A stretch of DNA of 7,718 nucleotides from MGBC113645 sp036308445 (GCA_036308445.1 JAXJVS010000104.1:1-7718), one strand, 5' to 3'. Counted from the stretch's first letter, positions 1 to 5,895 are shown. Translations and numbers: made by a program. Notes: generated by a model not told the origin, from the letters alone.

Positions 1-246
1 AGCACCCGATGATGTCAATCTTTCATCATCACTTATAAAATAAAAACATTGAAAGTCAGTCAGGAATTCTCAGTCATGATAGAATTTAAGGGGTGGAATT
101 TTGAATTACGAAAAAAACAAAAAAATTTGACCCTGGCTTTCCTATACTCTGATTTCCTTATATTTTTCTGATTTCAGCTAAAATTATAACAGATAAATCA
201 TTAAAAACAATCGTTAATGACACCTTTTCATACTTTTTGTAAAACA
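1..246. other. AT-rich non-coding stretch, possible IS-end remnant
   Basis: No gene is supported here. A short open frame on the plus strand runs in from the left edge and stops at TAA 41-43 (tail APDDVNLSSSLIK). It could be the C-terminus of an upstream gene, but it is too short to assign. The rest has long A/T runs and recurrent GAATT words: AGGAATTC near 62, AGAATTT near 81 and TGGAATTT at 94-101. Further TGGAATTT copies lie at 270-277 and 290-297, with an inverted copy at 247-254. Several short copies of a terminal word at one end are known for IS21-family elements, so an IS end or remnant is possible. No transposase is visible inside the window. Confidence 0.3.
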
Positions 247-277
247 AAATTCCACTATTTTAGCTATAGTGGAATTT
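241..277 (-). terminator. intrinsic terminator after the ASCH gene (minus strand)
   Basis: AAATTCCACTAT (247-258) pairs perfectly over 12 bp with ATAGTGGAATTT (266-277) around a 7-nt loop. Read on the minus strand, the hairpin is followed by TTTTGTTTT-like sequence. It lies about 27 nt downstream of the minus-strand stop at 304-306, so it can end the GNAT-PAS-ASCH transcript. The stem is A/T-rich. Its arms contain the TGGAATTT word that repeats nearby, so it might instead be part of a repeat or IS end. Confidence 0.5.
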
Positions 278-303
278 AATTCTACAAACTGGAATTTAAC
301 TTT

Positions 304-693
304 TCAATTCACCTTATTATAATCCCATAAACTAAACTTACCATTTATTTCAATATCATCGATCTTCTCTATATTTTCTAACCTAAAAGCATAACCTTCC
401 CAACAATCATCTTGAATAATATCAACATATATCCAAAATTCTTCTTCCATTAACATATCTTTAAACTTAGAATCAACTTTTATACAATCACTTAGATACC
501 CTCTAGCAATAATCATTCCTTTAACATAATCTCATTGGTAATCCTTATATTTATTCATTGCATTTTTATCAATACTTTTACCTACATGAATAAGTATTTC
601 ACCACGATAGTTTATTTTCCAAGTTCTTAACTCATATTTTTATACCTTCTGCTACCAAACTTGCATAGGCTGTTTTATAGTGATAACTTTCAT
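304..693 (-). pseudogene. ASCH-domain protein, disrupted by two small deletions and a TGA
   Basis: ASCH domains are small PUA-like beta-barrels thought to bind RNA or modified nucleotides; no precise role can be given. Reading the minus strand from ATG at 691-693 gives MKVITIKQP. After loss of one base comes YASLVAEGIK, then after a second small deletion (probably 2 nt, in an A5 run near 637-641) YELRTWKINYRGEILIHVGK. This is a typical ASCH N-terminus, including the TIKQP start. The two deletions restore the overall frame but leave TAG and TAA in the unshifted frame. A further in-frame TGA at 532-534 separates this part from an intact C-terminal half with DCIKVD and LENIEKI. The last 70 codons are open from an internal ATG at 516, but that product would lack the N-terminal half of the fold. 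Ancestral length was about 130 aa. It follows the PAS gene by 12 nt and was probably co-transcribed with it. The ribosome binding site (AGAAAG) is weak. Confidence 0.8.
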
Positions 694-705
694 TGTCTAA
701 TCTTT

Positions 706-1080
706 CTAATCAAACTGATAAGGCGACTGAGTTTCGGGATTACGATATTCATGTTTTTCATAATATCCTATAAGATTTCCTTCTTCATTACGTAAAGCAA
801 TCATATATACATCTTTATTTTCTTTATCATCATGATACATGTATATACGATTATTAGACTGATTTGATTGAAACCAACCTATAATCTTATTAATTAATTC
901 AATAGATTGACTATTATGACAATCAAGTAAACTCTTACCTAACAACAACTTTCCACCTCTTTTTTTATATTTATTAAAAGCTGCAGAATTCATATAAATA
1001 ATGATATGATTTAAATCACAAATAACTATAGCACTATGATCTTCATCTAAAACACTCTTAAAAAATTGTGTAAATTCCAT
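706..1080 (-). CDS. small single-domain PAS protein
   Basis: This 124-aa cytoplasmic protein is one PAS sensor domain with no output domain. Its N-terminal half (residues about 14-60) has the VICDLNHIIIYMNSAAFNKY pattern of the PAS core, followed by KSLLDCHN. The second half has NNRIYMYHDDKENKDVYMIALR and then LIGYYEKHEYR, which match the closing beta-strands of a well-conserved Firmicute PAS group. The ligand is unknown, though such domains may bind heme, flavin or small metabolites. The ATG follows GAAAGGGGA by 6 nt, a good ribosome binding site. The stop is TAG. It starts 19 nt after the end of the broken GNAT gene and ends 12 nt before the broken ASCH gene, so the three probably formed one operon. 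It is full length and undamaged, unlike both neighbours. With no output domain, it is either a ligand carrier or a regulator acting through a partner protein. Confidence 0.75.
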   Translation of the reverse strand: MEFTQFFKSVLDEDHSAIVICDLNHIIIYMNSAAFNKYKKRGGKLLLGKSLLDCHNSQSIELINKIIGWFQSNQSNNRIYMYHDDKENKDVYMIALRNEEGNLIGYYEKHEYRNPETQSPYQFD

Positions 1081-1099
1081 AACTATTCCCCTTTCTTAA

Positions 1100-1813
1100 T
1101 TAAAAAATAAAATATTCCGTTTCTTTCAGATCGTTAGACCTAAGCTTTTTTAAAGATTTTTTGGTTATTCACTTCTATCTGACAAAATGACAATCCTTTT
1201 TTCTAGCATCTGAATAATCATAAATCTCTCTAATTCTTTGCCAAATCCTCTTCCTCGATATTGTCGAAGTACTTTTAAAATACCTATACTTCCTTCTAAA
1301 TGCTCTCCTACAAAACCAATTCTCTCATCATTAAATACTCCCATAAAAAGTTTACCACAACAAATAACTTTTCTTAACTCATACTTGCTCAAATGATGAT
1401 AATAAGAAACAATAAGTTCAACATCAACCACTTTAGCCCTCTTAATTTGAAGAGATGTATTATTTATAGGAAGATCCTCTCATAAATATACAGCCTGATA
1501 ACACTGCAATGTTCCCATTAACTGATAACGCTTTTAAGCAAAATCAACCACTTCTCGCTAAAACGGAAACAATATTTTATATTGACTTTTTCATCTTTGA
1601 TTAATCATTGAATACTAGTTTCACAATGATGAGTAGCTAACATATATACATCACTTACAACATCTCATAAGAAAATACTTTTCACATTTTCTTTGTTATT
1701 TCTGCAGTACCTCTTTTGATAACTTCTCTCAAACCCACATATAAAATAGGATTCGTTTCTAAATAGATACTAAATCCTTCATAAACTGGTTTCATTAAAA
1801 TAGATAATAACAT
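1100..1813 (-). pseudogene. GNAT-family N-acetyltransferase, multiply frameshifted
   Basis: This region reads as the remains of one GNAT acetyltransferase of about 238 codons, the usual length for the Firmicute group with an extra N-terminal half. GNAT enzymes transfer an acetyl group from acetyl-CoA to an amine; the substrate here is unknown. Pieces in order on the minus strand are ETNPILYVGLREVIKRGTAEI (about 1690-1760), VSDVYMLATHH (about 1630), CYQAVYL then EDLPINN (about 1455-1505), and the acetyl-CoA core IGFVGEHLEGSIGILKVLRQ with YRGRGFGKELE (about 1215-1325). After a shift at a six-A run near 1191-1196 comes KKSLKKLRSNDLKETEYFIF, ending at TAA 1100-1102. At least three frameshifts are needed. 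In-frame TGA codons occur at 1682-1684, 1605-1607 and 1480-1482. The longest open piece starts at a GTG at 1431 but lacks the N-terminal half and the true C-terminus. The candidate ATG at 1811-1813 sits only about 20 nt after a terminator, with no visible promoter. It is very likely non-functional. Confidence 0.8.
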
Positions 1814-1831
1814 ATTTCAACCATACTTATG

Positions 1832-1858
1832 AAAAAGCCACTAGTTTACACCAGTAGC
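1832..1858 (-). terminator. intrinsic terminator of the lipoprotein-HAD operon
   Basis: On the minus strand an 8-bp stem (1858-1851 with 1844-1837, two G-T wobbles) encloses a 6-nt loop and is followed directly by TTTTT (1836-1832). It lies about 30 nt downstream of the HAD gene stop and is correctly oriented to end that operon. Confidence 0.75.
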
Positions 1859-1890
1859 ATTATAAACATCTCATAAGAATTTTTCGATTA

Positions 1891-2502
1891 TCACCATTCA
1901 CCTATTTTACCAGTTCTTAGTTCAATTTTCACTTTGTTTTTTACCATGTTCAACATAGGCATATCTGTAATAGAATCTGAATATCCCCAAGAATTATCAT
2001 AATCAATCTCATATCCTTGTTCCTTTAAATATTCATTAATTCTTATAACTTTCTCTTCTCGTTTACAATTTTTAGAAATAATAATACTTGAAGGATGATT
2101 ATTTATTCTCTTTGTTTTAGTACCTATTAATACATCAATAGGTAATCTAGTATATTGCATATACTCTTCAACTGAAGCTGTACATAATACAATAACACAT
2201 CCCTCTTCTTTTCTTTTTTCTAATTCTTTGACTACATTCAAATAATAATGTGGTTCAATGATTTGAATATAGAAATCTTGAAGTTCCTGATCACTCATTT
2301 TATCTAAAGGAAATAATAACGCTTGTTTTGCAGGAATAAATGAACATAAATTTAACTTATATCCTAAATATAATACTCCTACTTTTATAAATCTAAATAC
2401 CGATAATGGATGTTTAACCATATAATATTTTAATAAATGATATATAGAATCTCCTTGACTCAATGTGTTATCAAAATCAAATAAAGCAACTTTCTGTTTC
2501 AA
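1891..2502 (-). CDS. HAD-superfamily (subfamily IB) phosphatase
   Basis: This is a predicted cytoplasmic phosphohydrolase of 203 aa, phosphoserine-phosphatase-like; its substrate cannot be told. All HAD motifs are present. Motif I is DFDNT, with nucleophile Asp9 and acid/base Asp11. Motif II is in VLCTAS (108-110). The motif III lysine is in CKREEK (147-151). Motif IV is YSDSITDMPML, with Asp176 and Asp180 as Mg2+ ligands. The helical cap lies between motifs I and II (about 20-100), with a hydrophobic stretch near 33-50. The start is TTG at 2500-2502, chosen because a strong AGGGGGTGA site stands just upstream and MKQKVALFDFDNT begins exactly where family members begin. That binding site overlaps the stop of the preceding lipoprotein gene, so translation is probably coupled. 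The gene ends TGA-TAA, two stops in a row. It is last in a three-gene operon before the hairpin at 1832-1858. Confidence 0.88.
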   Translation of the reverse strand: MKQKVALFDFDNTLSQGDSIYHLLKYYMVKHPLSVFRFIKVGVLYLGYKLNLCSFIPAKQALLFPLDKMSDQELQDFYIQIIEPHYYLNVVKELEKRKEEGCVIVLCTASVEEYMQYTRLPIDVLIGTKTKRINNHPSSIIISKNCKREEKVIRINEYLKEQGYEIDYDNSWGYSDSITDMPMLNMVKNKVKIELRTGKIGEW

Positions 2503-2513
2503 TATTTCACCCC

Positions 2514-2933
2514 CTAATATAATGATTTTCCTTCTTCAAATAAATAATAATCAATAGTAAGTATAATTTCTTCATCATTGATAGCTCGATCAAAATTTTC
2601 TAAAAACATTTCTTTCTCATCATTATCATAACCTACTTTTACAAAACAGCCATCTAATACAATAAAAGGAACAGATCCCGTATTATCATCAACAGTATAA
2701 TCTTTTAATAAACTTATTGTTTTGGCATATAAATCTAAAGAAGACTCTTTATCAATATCATGCAATGTTACCTTTAAACTACGACCATAATTATCTTCTA
2801 AATAAGGAATAACATCTTCCTTAAATAACTGACATTTAGGACATGTAGAAACATAGAAAAAATCTAAATGATATTGTTCAGAAAAAACACAGCCACTTAT
2901 CAATAAAGACAAAACAAGAATAAACTTTTTCAT
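2514..2933 (-). CDS. thioredoxin-like lipoprotein, second of a tandem pair
   Basis: This is a 139-aa exported lipoprotein with a thioredoxin-type fold. MKKFILVLSLLISGC is a lipoprotein signal peptide with lipobox LISGC (lipidated Cys15). The CPKC motif (Cys31-Cys34) follows the first beta-strand FFYVST, as in thioredoxin-fold redox proteins, and VPFIVLDG supplies the expected cis-proline. A third cysteine lies in DGCFVKVGY. It is expected at the outer face of the membrane, perhaps handling thiols or disulfides; partners are unknown. Its ATG overlaps the TGA of the upstream paralogue (ATGA), and no strong ribosome binding site is seen, so it is probably translated by reinitiation. It shares CxxCxxFKEDVIPYLE and PFIVL with that paralogue, which marks a gene duplication. 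The stop is TAG at 2514-2516. Confidence 0.85.
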   Translation of the reverse strand: MKKFILVLSLLISGCVFSEQYHLDFFYVSTCPKCQLFKEDVIPYLEDNYGRSLKVTLHDIDKESSLDLYAKTISLLKDYTVDDNTGSVPFIVLDGCFVKVGYDNDEKEMFLENFDRAINDEEIILTIDYYLFEEGKSLY

Positions 2934-3355
2934 TTAAAATAAAACCTTAATCCTTCTAACTCATCACTATATTCTTTATCTTTTGTAGCACTGACAATAT
3001 CTTTTATAAGATATTCTTCATCACCAGACGTATAACCTAATATCGCAAAATAGTCTTTTAATACAATAAATGGTCCTGTTCCATAAAATTCTTCATCAAA
3101 ATTTTCTAATGAGTCTACAATCTTATCATAAGGTACAACTGTATTAGGATCATCCAAATCATATTGGCTGATGACAAGATTATCATTAAATGTTTTTTCT
3201 AAATAAGGAATAACATCTTCTTTAAATGCTTTACATTCACTACATCCTTGAACATAGTAAAACTCTAATTCAACTGTTTTATTAAGTTCAATAGGATCTA
3301 CTTTAGGAGCACATCCTAATAATAAAAATAATACTAAAATTAACTTTTTAATCAT
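2930..3355 (-). CDS. thioredoxin-like lipoprotein, first of a tandem pair
   Basis: This is a 141-aa predicted lipoprotein. The open frame extends back to 3409, but ATG at 3353-3355 is the better start. It is preceded by AGGAGG at a good distance, and it begins the signal peptide MIKKLILVLFLLLGC with lipobox LLGC (Cys15) directly. A longer start would place a charged leader before the signal. The mature part carries CSEC (Cys38-Cys41) after FYYVQG, then FKEDVIPYLE, and GPFIVL for the cis-proline strand, so it has a thioredoxin fold. The CxxC contains Ser-Glu rather than the Pro-Lys of its paralogue, suggesting a different redox potential or partner. It is first in its operon, about 20 nt after a good minus-strand -10 box. 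Its TGA overlaps the ATG of the next gene. Confidence 0.85.
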   Translation of the reverse strand: MIKKLILVLFLLLGCAPKVDPIELNKTVELEFYYVQGCSECKAFKEDVIPYLEKTFNDNLVISQYDLDDPNTVVPYDKIVDSLENFDEEFYGTGPFIVLKDYFAILGYTSGDEEYLIKDIVSATKDKEYSDELEGLRFYFK

Positions 3356-3373
3356 CTTTATCCTCCTAACGAT

Positions 3374-3402
3374 ATTATAAACTATCTTATCATTAATGTA
3401 TA
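3374..3402 (-). promoter_or_regulatory. promoter of the lipoprotein-HAD operon
   Basis: On the minus strand the -10 box TATAAT (3379-3374) matches consensus fully. It stands 17 nt from a weak -35 box TATACA (3402-3397, 4 of 6 matches). It lies just upstream of the AGGAGG and ATG at 3355 and diverges from the plus-strand promoter at 3434. Confidence 0.6.
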
Positions 3403-3433
3403 GAAACAAAATTTACATTAATTAATAATTCTA

Positions 3434-3462
3434 TTGCAAAAAAATAATTTTAATAATATAAT
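3434..3462 (+). promoter_or_regulatory. promoter of the unknown-NfeD-SPFH operon
   Basis: TTGCAA (3434-3439) and a perfect TATAAT (3457-3462) are separated by 17 nt, a near-ideal housekeeping sigma promoter. Transcription would start around 3469, which is at the edge of the GAGGAGG ribosome binding site (3469-3475) for the gene at 3484. The 5' leader would therefore be only about 15 nt. Confidence 0.75.
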
Positions 3463-3483
3463 GTTATTGAGGAGGATGGGAAG

Positions 3484-3849
3484 ATGAGTTTCAAATGGAC
3501 AACTAACGATATTGCTACTATGACGATATCTATTTATGAAACAAACATTACATTGAATAAAGCTGCATGTAGGCATTTTGAAGATGTTACCCATGTTTTA
3601 TTGGGATTTGATGATGAAACTAATCAAATCGCAATAAAACCAGTAACCAAAGAAGAAATAGATAAAGAAATCTATCCTGCATCGCAATTACATCGCATTT
3701 CTCTTGGTAAAAGTTATGGAAGAATTACAAATAAAAATTTTGTTGAAGATATATCACAAAGATTTCATTTTGATTTTTCTAATACGCAATGCTTTAAATA
3801 TCAAGCGAAATTTGATGTTATTCATCAAATGATGATTATTCAGTTATAA
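3484..3849 (+). CDS. conserved-looking small protein of unknown function
   Basis: This is a 121-aa soluble protein with no signal peptide or membrane segment; I do not recognise a named family. It opens with a beta-rich part, TISIYETNITLNKAA (about 14-28), followed by VTHVLLGFDDETNQIAIKP (about 35-53). This strand-turn-strand pattern vaguely recalls AbrB/SpoVT-like or other small barrel domains. A second part holds RISLGKSYGRITNKNFVEDI (about 70-90), and it ends in a strand-like MMIIQL. The start is clear: GAGGAGG stands 8 nt before the ATG. It is the first gene of an operon with NfeD 12 nt downstream and the SPFH protein after that, so a role linked to that membrane pair is reasonable, or it may simply be co-transcribed. 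The TAA stop overlaps the AAGGAGGG site of nfeD. Confidence 0.8.
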   Translation: MSFKWTTNDIATMTISIYETNITLNKAACRHFEDVTHVLLGFDDETNQIAIKPVTKEEIDKEIYPASQLHRISLGKSYGRITNKNFVEDISQRFHFDFSNTQCFKYQAKFDVIHQMMIIQL

Positions 3850-3861
3850 GGAGGGAATGTT

Positions 3862-4290
3862 ATGTCAATGACTATCATCTGGACAATTATTATTGTAATA
3901 AGCATTATTGTAGAAGCTGCTACAATTAATCTGGTTAGTATCTGGTTTGCTTTTGGAGCATTATTTGCAGTGATTTGTGACCAGTTAGGTTTGTCTATAC
4001 TTTTACAGATTGTTATTTTTACAATAAGTTCAACAATTATAATTGCCGCAACAAGACCACTTGCAAAAAAGTACTTGAGGGGAAAAATTACTAAGACAAA
4101 TTTGGATCGTATTATTGGTAAACATTGTTTAATTACAGAAAAAATAACACCTGATCAAAAAGGTGAAGCCAAAGTCAATGGAAATCTATGGAGTGCTAGT
4201 AGTTTAAACAATGAAATTATTGAAGCTGGTGAATATGGTGAAATTGTTTCTATTGAAGGTGCCCATGTTGTTGTTAGAAAATTAGATTAG
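3862..4290 (+). CDS. NfeD-family membrane protein (short form)
   Basis: This is a 142-aa integral membrane protein of the short NfeD class, without the ClpP-like protease domain of long forms. Two to three hydrophobic helices fill residues about 4-65. They are followed by basic RPLAKKYLRGK and a C-terminal OB-fold (about 80-142) with GKHCLITEKI, GEAKVNGNLWSAS and a GEYGEIVSIEGAHVVVRKL ending. That GxxxVNGxxWxA plus GxxVxVxxxxGxxLxV arrangement is diagnostic of the NfeD beta-barrel. NfeD proteins partner with SPFH proteins, usually encoded next door; here the SPFH gene begins 16 nt downstream. The pair is thought to organise or maintain membrane microdomains. The start ATG follows AAGGAGGG by 6 nt. 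Confidence 0.9.
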   Translation: MSMTIIWTIIIVISIIVEAATINLVSIWFAFGALFAVICDQLGLSILLQIVIFTISSTIIIAATRPLAKKYLRGKITKTNLDRIIGKHCLITEKITPDQKGEAKVNGNLWSASSLNNEIIEAGEYGEIVSIEGAHVVVRKLD

Positions 4291-4306
4291 AAAGAAGGAA
4301 TGAATT

Positions 4307-5230
4307 ATGATTGAAAAGATTTTTGGGTATTTATGGATTATTATTCTTATTATTATTTTACTATTTATTATTGCTAAAACAATTCGTATTGTTCCTCAAT
4401 CTTATGCTTATGTTGTAGAAAGAATTGGGGCATATAATCGTACTTGTAATGTAGGCTTACATGTTTTAATTCCATTTTTAGATAGAATTGCTAATAAAGT
4501 ATCATTAAAAGAACAGGTTATGGATTTTGCTCCACAACCAGTTATAACTAAAGATAATGTTACAATGCAGATTGATACCGTAGTATATTTCCAGATTACT
4601 GATCCTAAATTATTTACTTATGGTGTTGTTAGACCATTAAATGCTATTGAAAACCTAACTGCAACAACATTAAGAAATATTATTGGAGATCTAGAATTAG
4701 ATGAAACATTAACTTCTAGAGATATTATCAATTCAAGAATGCGTGCTATCTTAGATGAAGCTACTGATCCTTGGGGAATTAAAATTCACCGTGTAGAAGT
4801 TAAAAACATTATACCACCTCGCGATATTCAAGAAGCAATGGAAAAACAGATGCGTGCAGAACGTGAAAGACGTGAAGCTATTTTACAGGCTGAAGGTAAG
4901 AAAACAGCTGCTATCTTAAATGCTGAAGGTAAAAAAGAAGCTATGATTCTTGAAGCTACTGCTGAAAAAGAAGCTAAGATTGCTAGAGCTACTGGTGAAG
5001 CTGAAGCTTTAAGATTAATTTATGAAGCTCAGGCACAAGGTATCAGTTATATTAATGATGCTGATCCAAAACAAGCTTATGTAACATTAGAAGGATTTAA
5101 AGCTTTAGAAGAATTAGCTAAAGGACAATCTACTAAGATTATCATTCCAAGTGAATTACAAGGAATTGCTGGTACACTTTCTGCTTTAAGTGAAGTTGTA
5201 AAAGATCCAAAAAAAGAAGATAAAGACTAA
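4307..5230 (+). CDS. SPFH/band 7 (stomatin/paraslipin-type) membrane protein
   Basis: This 307-aa protein is anchored by one N-terminal membrane helix (about 8-24). The SPFH domain (about 25-190) contains VPQSYAYVVERIGAYNRT, GLHVLIPFLDRI, KEQVMDFAPQPVITKDNV and DPWGIKIHRVEVKNI, all typical of stomatin/paraslipin. An alanine/glutamate-rich coiled coil (about 185-250) with repeated AEGKK units follows, then a tail with YVTLEGFKALEELAKG and IIIPSELQG, also family-typical. Such proteins form large oligomeric rings on membranes and scaffold functional membrane domains or regulate membrane proteases; the exact client here is unknown. It is the last gene in the operon with NfeD, its usual partner. 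AGAAGGA stands 7 nt before the ATG. The TAA stop is built into the base of the terminator hairpin. Confidence 0.92.
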   Translation: MIEKIFGYLWIIILIIILLFIIAKTIRIVPQSYAYVVERIGAYNRTCNVGLHVLIPFLDRIANKVSLKEQVMDFAPQPVITKDNVTMQIDTVVYFQITDPKLFTYGVVRPLNAIENLTATTLRNIIGDLELDETLTSRDIINSRMRAILDEATDPWGIKIHRVEVKNIIPPRDIQEAMEKQMRAERERREAILQAEGKKTAAILNAEGKKEAMILEATAEKEAKIARATGEAEALRLIYEAQAQGISYINDADPKQAYVTLEGFKALEELAKGQSTKIIIPSELQGIAGTLSALSEVVKDPKKEDKD

Positions 5231-5254
5231 AACTTCCCGAATTGGGAAGTTTTT
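5229..5254 (+). terminator. bidirectional terminator after the SPFH gene
   Basis: AAAACTTCCC (5229-5238) pairs with GGGAAGTTTT (5244-5253) around loop GAATT, followed by a T-run to 5254. It overlaps the stop of the plus-strand SPFH gene and also the stop of the minus-strand SUFU-like pseudogene (5253-5255). Read on the minus strand it also ends in TTTT, so it can serve both directions. Confidence 0.88.
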
Positions 5255-5895
5255 ACTTACAGTAGTTTTTACGTTGAATATCTATTATAGTTGATAAATC
5301 CTCTGCTATATCTAAAAATTCATCAATGTCACCTTTCGCCATCTTATAATCTAATTCTTCAGGATATAAAGGTATAAGTTTATAAAAGTTAATCTTCTTG
5401 TCATTAGATAATCTTAAATCTTCTTCTAATCCCTTTACTAATACTATTGAAGTAAACTTTACACTTTCATCAAAGCAATCTCCATCACCAAAAGTATGAC
5501 CATAACCTATCCATGTATTTTGGTCTATTGGACATCTAGCAATGATTTTTAACCAGCGTATTGGCCAATACCACTTTTCTTCATTACTCTTAATATTCCA
5601 ATCAGCAGGTAAATCTTTAACTCATTCACATTTTTCTCATTTATATTTTTCAAGTTCACTGGGAACATTCATTCAATGTGCTCTTAATCCTATTATTACT
5701 AATGAGTAATATGCTCTTTCGATAGCTGGTTTAATAATGGTTATATCTAAATGTATATCCGGAGAATACAATTCATGAAAGACTTCATCAAAATTGTCAA
5801 TATTATCTTTAATATACTTTTCTAATTCATTAAGTTCTTTTTCATCATATAACTTAACTTTATTTTTTCTTAAATCTATAAAAAAAGCTCATCAT
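5253..5895 (-). pseudogene. suppressor-of-fused (SUFU)-like protein, three in-frame TGA
   Basis: No long ATG-initiated frame exists here, but the minus strand reads as a nearly full SUFU-domain protein of about 213 aa. Bacterial SUFU-domain proteins are often encoded near toxins and are proposed immunity or regulatory factors; the function here is unknown. In order: LRKNKVKLYDEKELNELEKY, FHELYSPDIHLDITIIKPA, YYSLVIIGLRAH, then TGA, MNVPSELEKYK, TGA, EKCE, TGA, VKDLPADW, EKWYWPIRWLKIIARCP, NTWIGYGHTFGDGD, INFYKLIPLYPEELDYKM, and TAA at 5253-5255. The SPDIHLDI, MNVP, LPADW, WPIRWLK and GYGHT blocks are the family signature. The TGA codons are at 5673-5675, 5637-5639 and 5622-5624. A seven-T run at 5880-5886 puts the likely ATG (5893-5895) out of frame by one base. 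Family memory suggests Arg, Leu and Leu at the TGA positions, so these look like nonsense changes rather than Trp codons. The 3' two-thirds is perfectly preserved, so the inactivation is recent or the stops are not real. Confidence 0.8.

Noticed and set aside
1..43. C-terminus of an IstB-type transposition protein at the left edge.
   Set aside because: Only 13 codons are visible and they carry no diagnostic motif.
1165..1431. An intact 88-aa GNAT protein starting at GTG 1431.
   Set aside because: Family sequence continues in frame upstream of the GTG and in another frame beyond the stop, so this is a fragment of a broken gene.
3356..3409. Upstream start for the first lipoprotein gene.
   Set aside because: The extension adds a charged leader ahead of the signal peptide and overlaps the promoter and AGGAGG site, which clearly serve ATG 3355.
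304..5895. Whole-genome use of TGA as tryptophan (genetic code 4).
   Set aside because: Every Trp in the conserved genes (DUF1846, SPFH, NfeD, HAD) is TGG, the lipoprotein pair overlaps as ATGA with TGA as a sensible stop, and the TGA positions in the SUFU and ASCH genes seem to match Leu/Arg rather than Trp. Kept only as a question in the findings.
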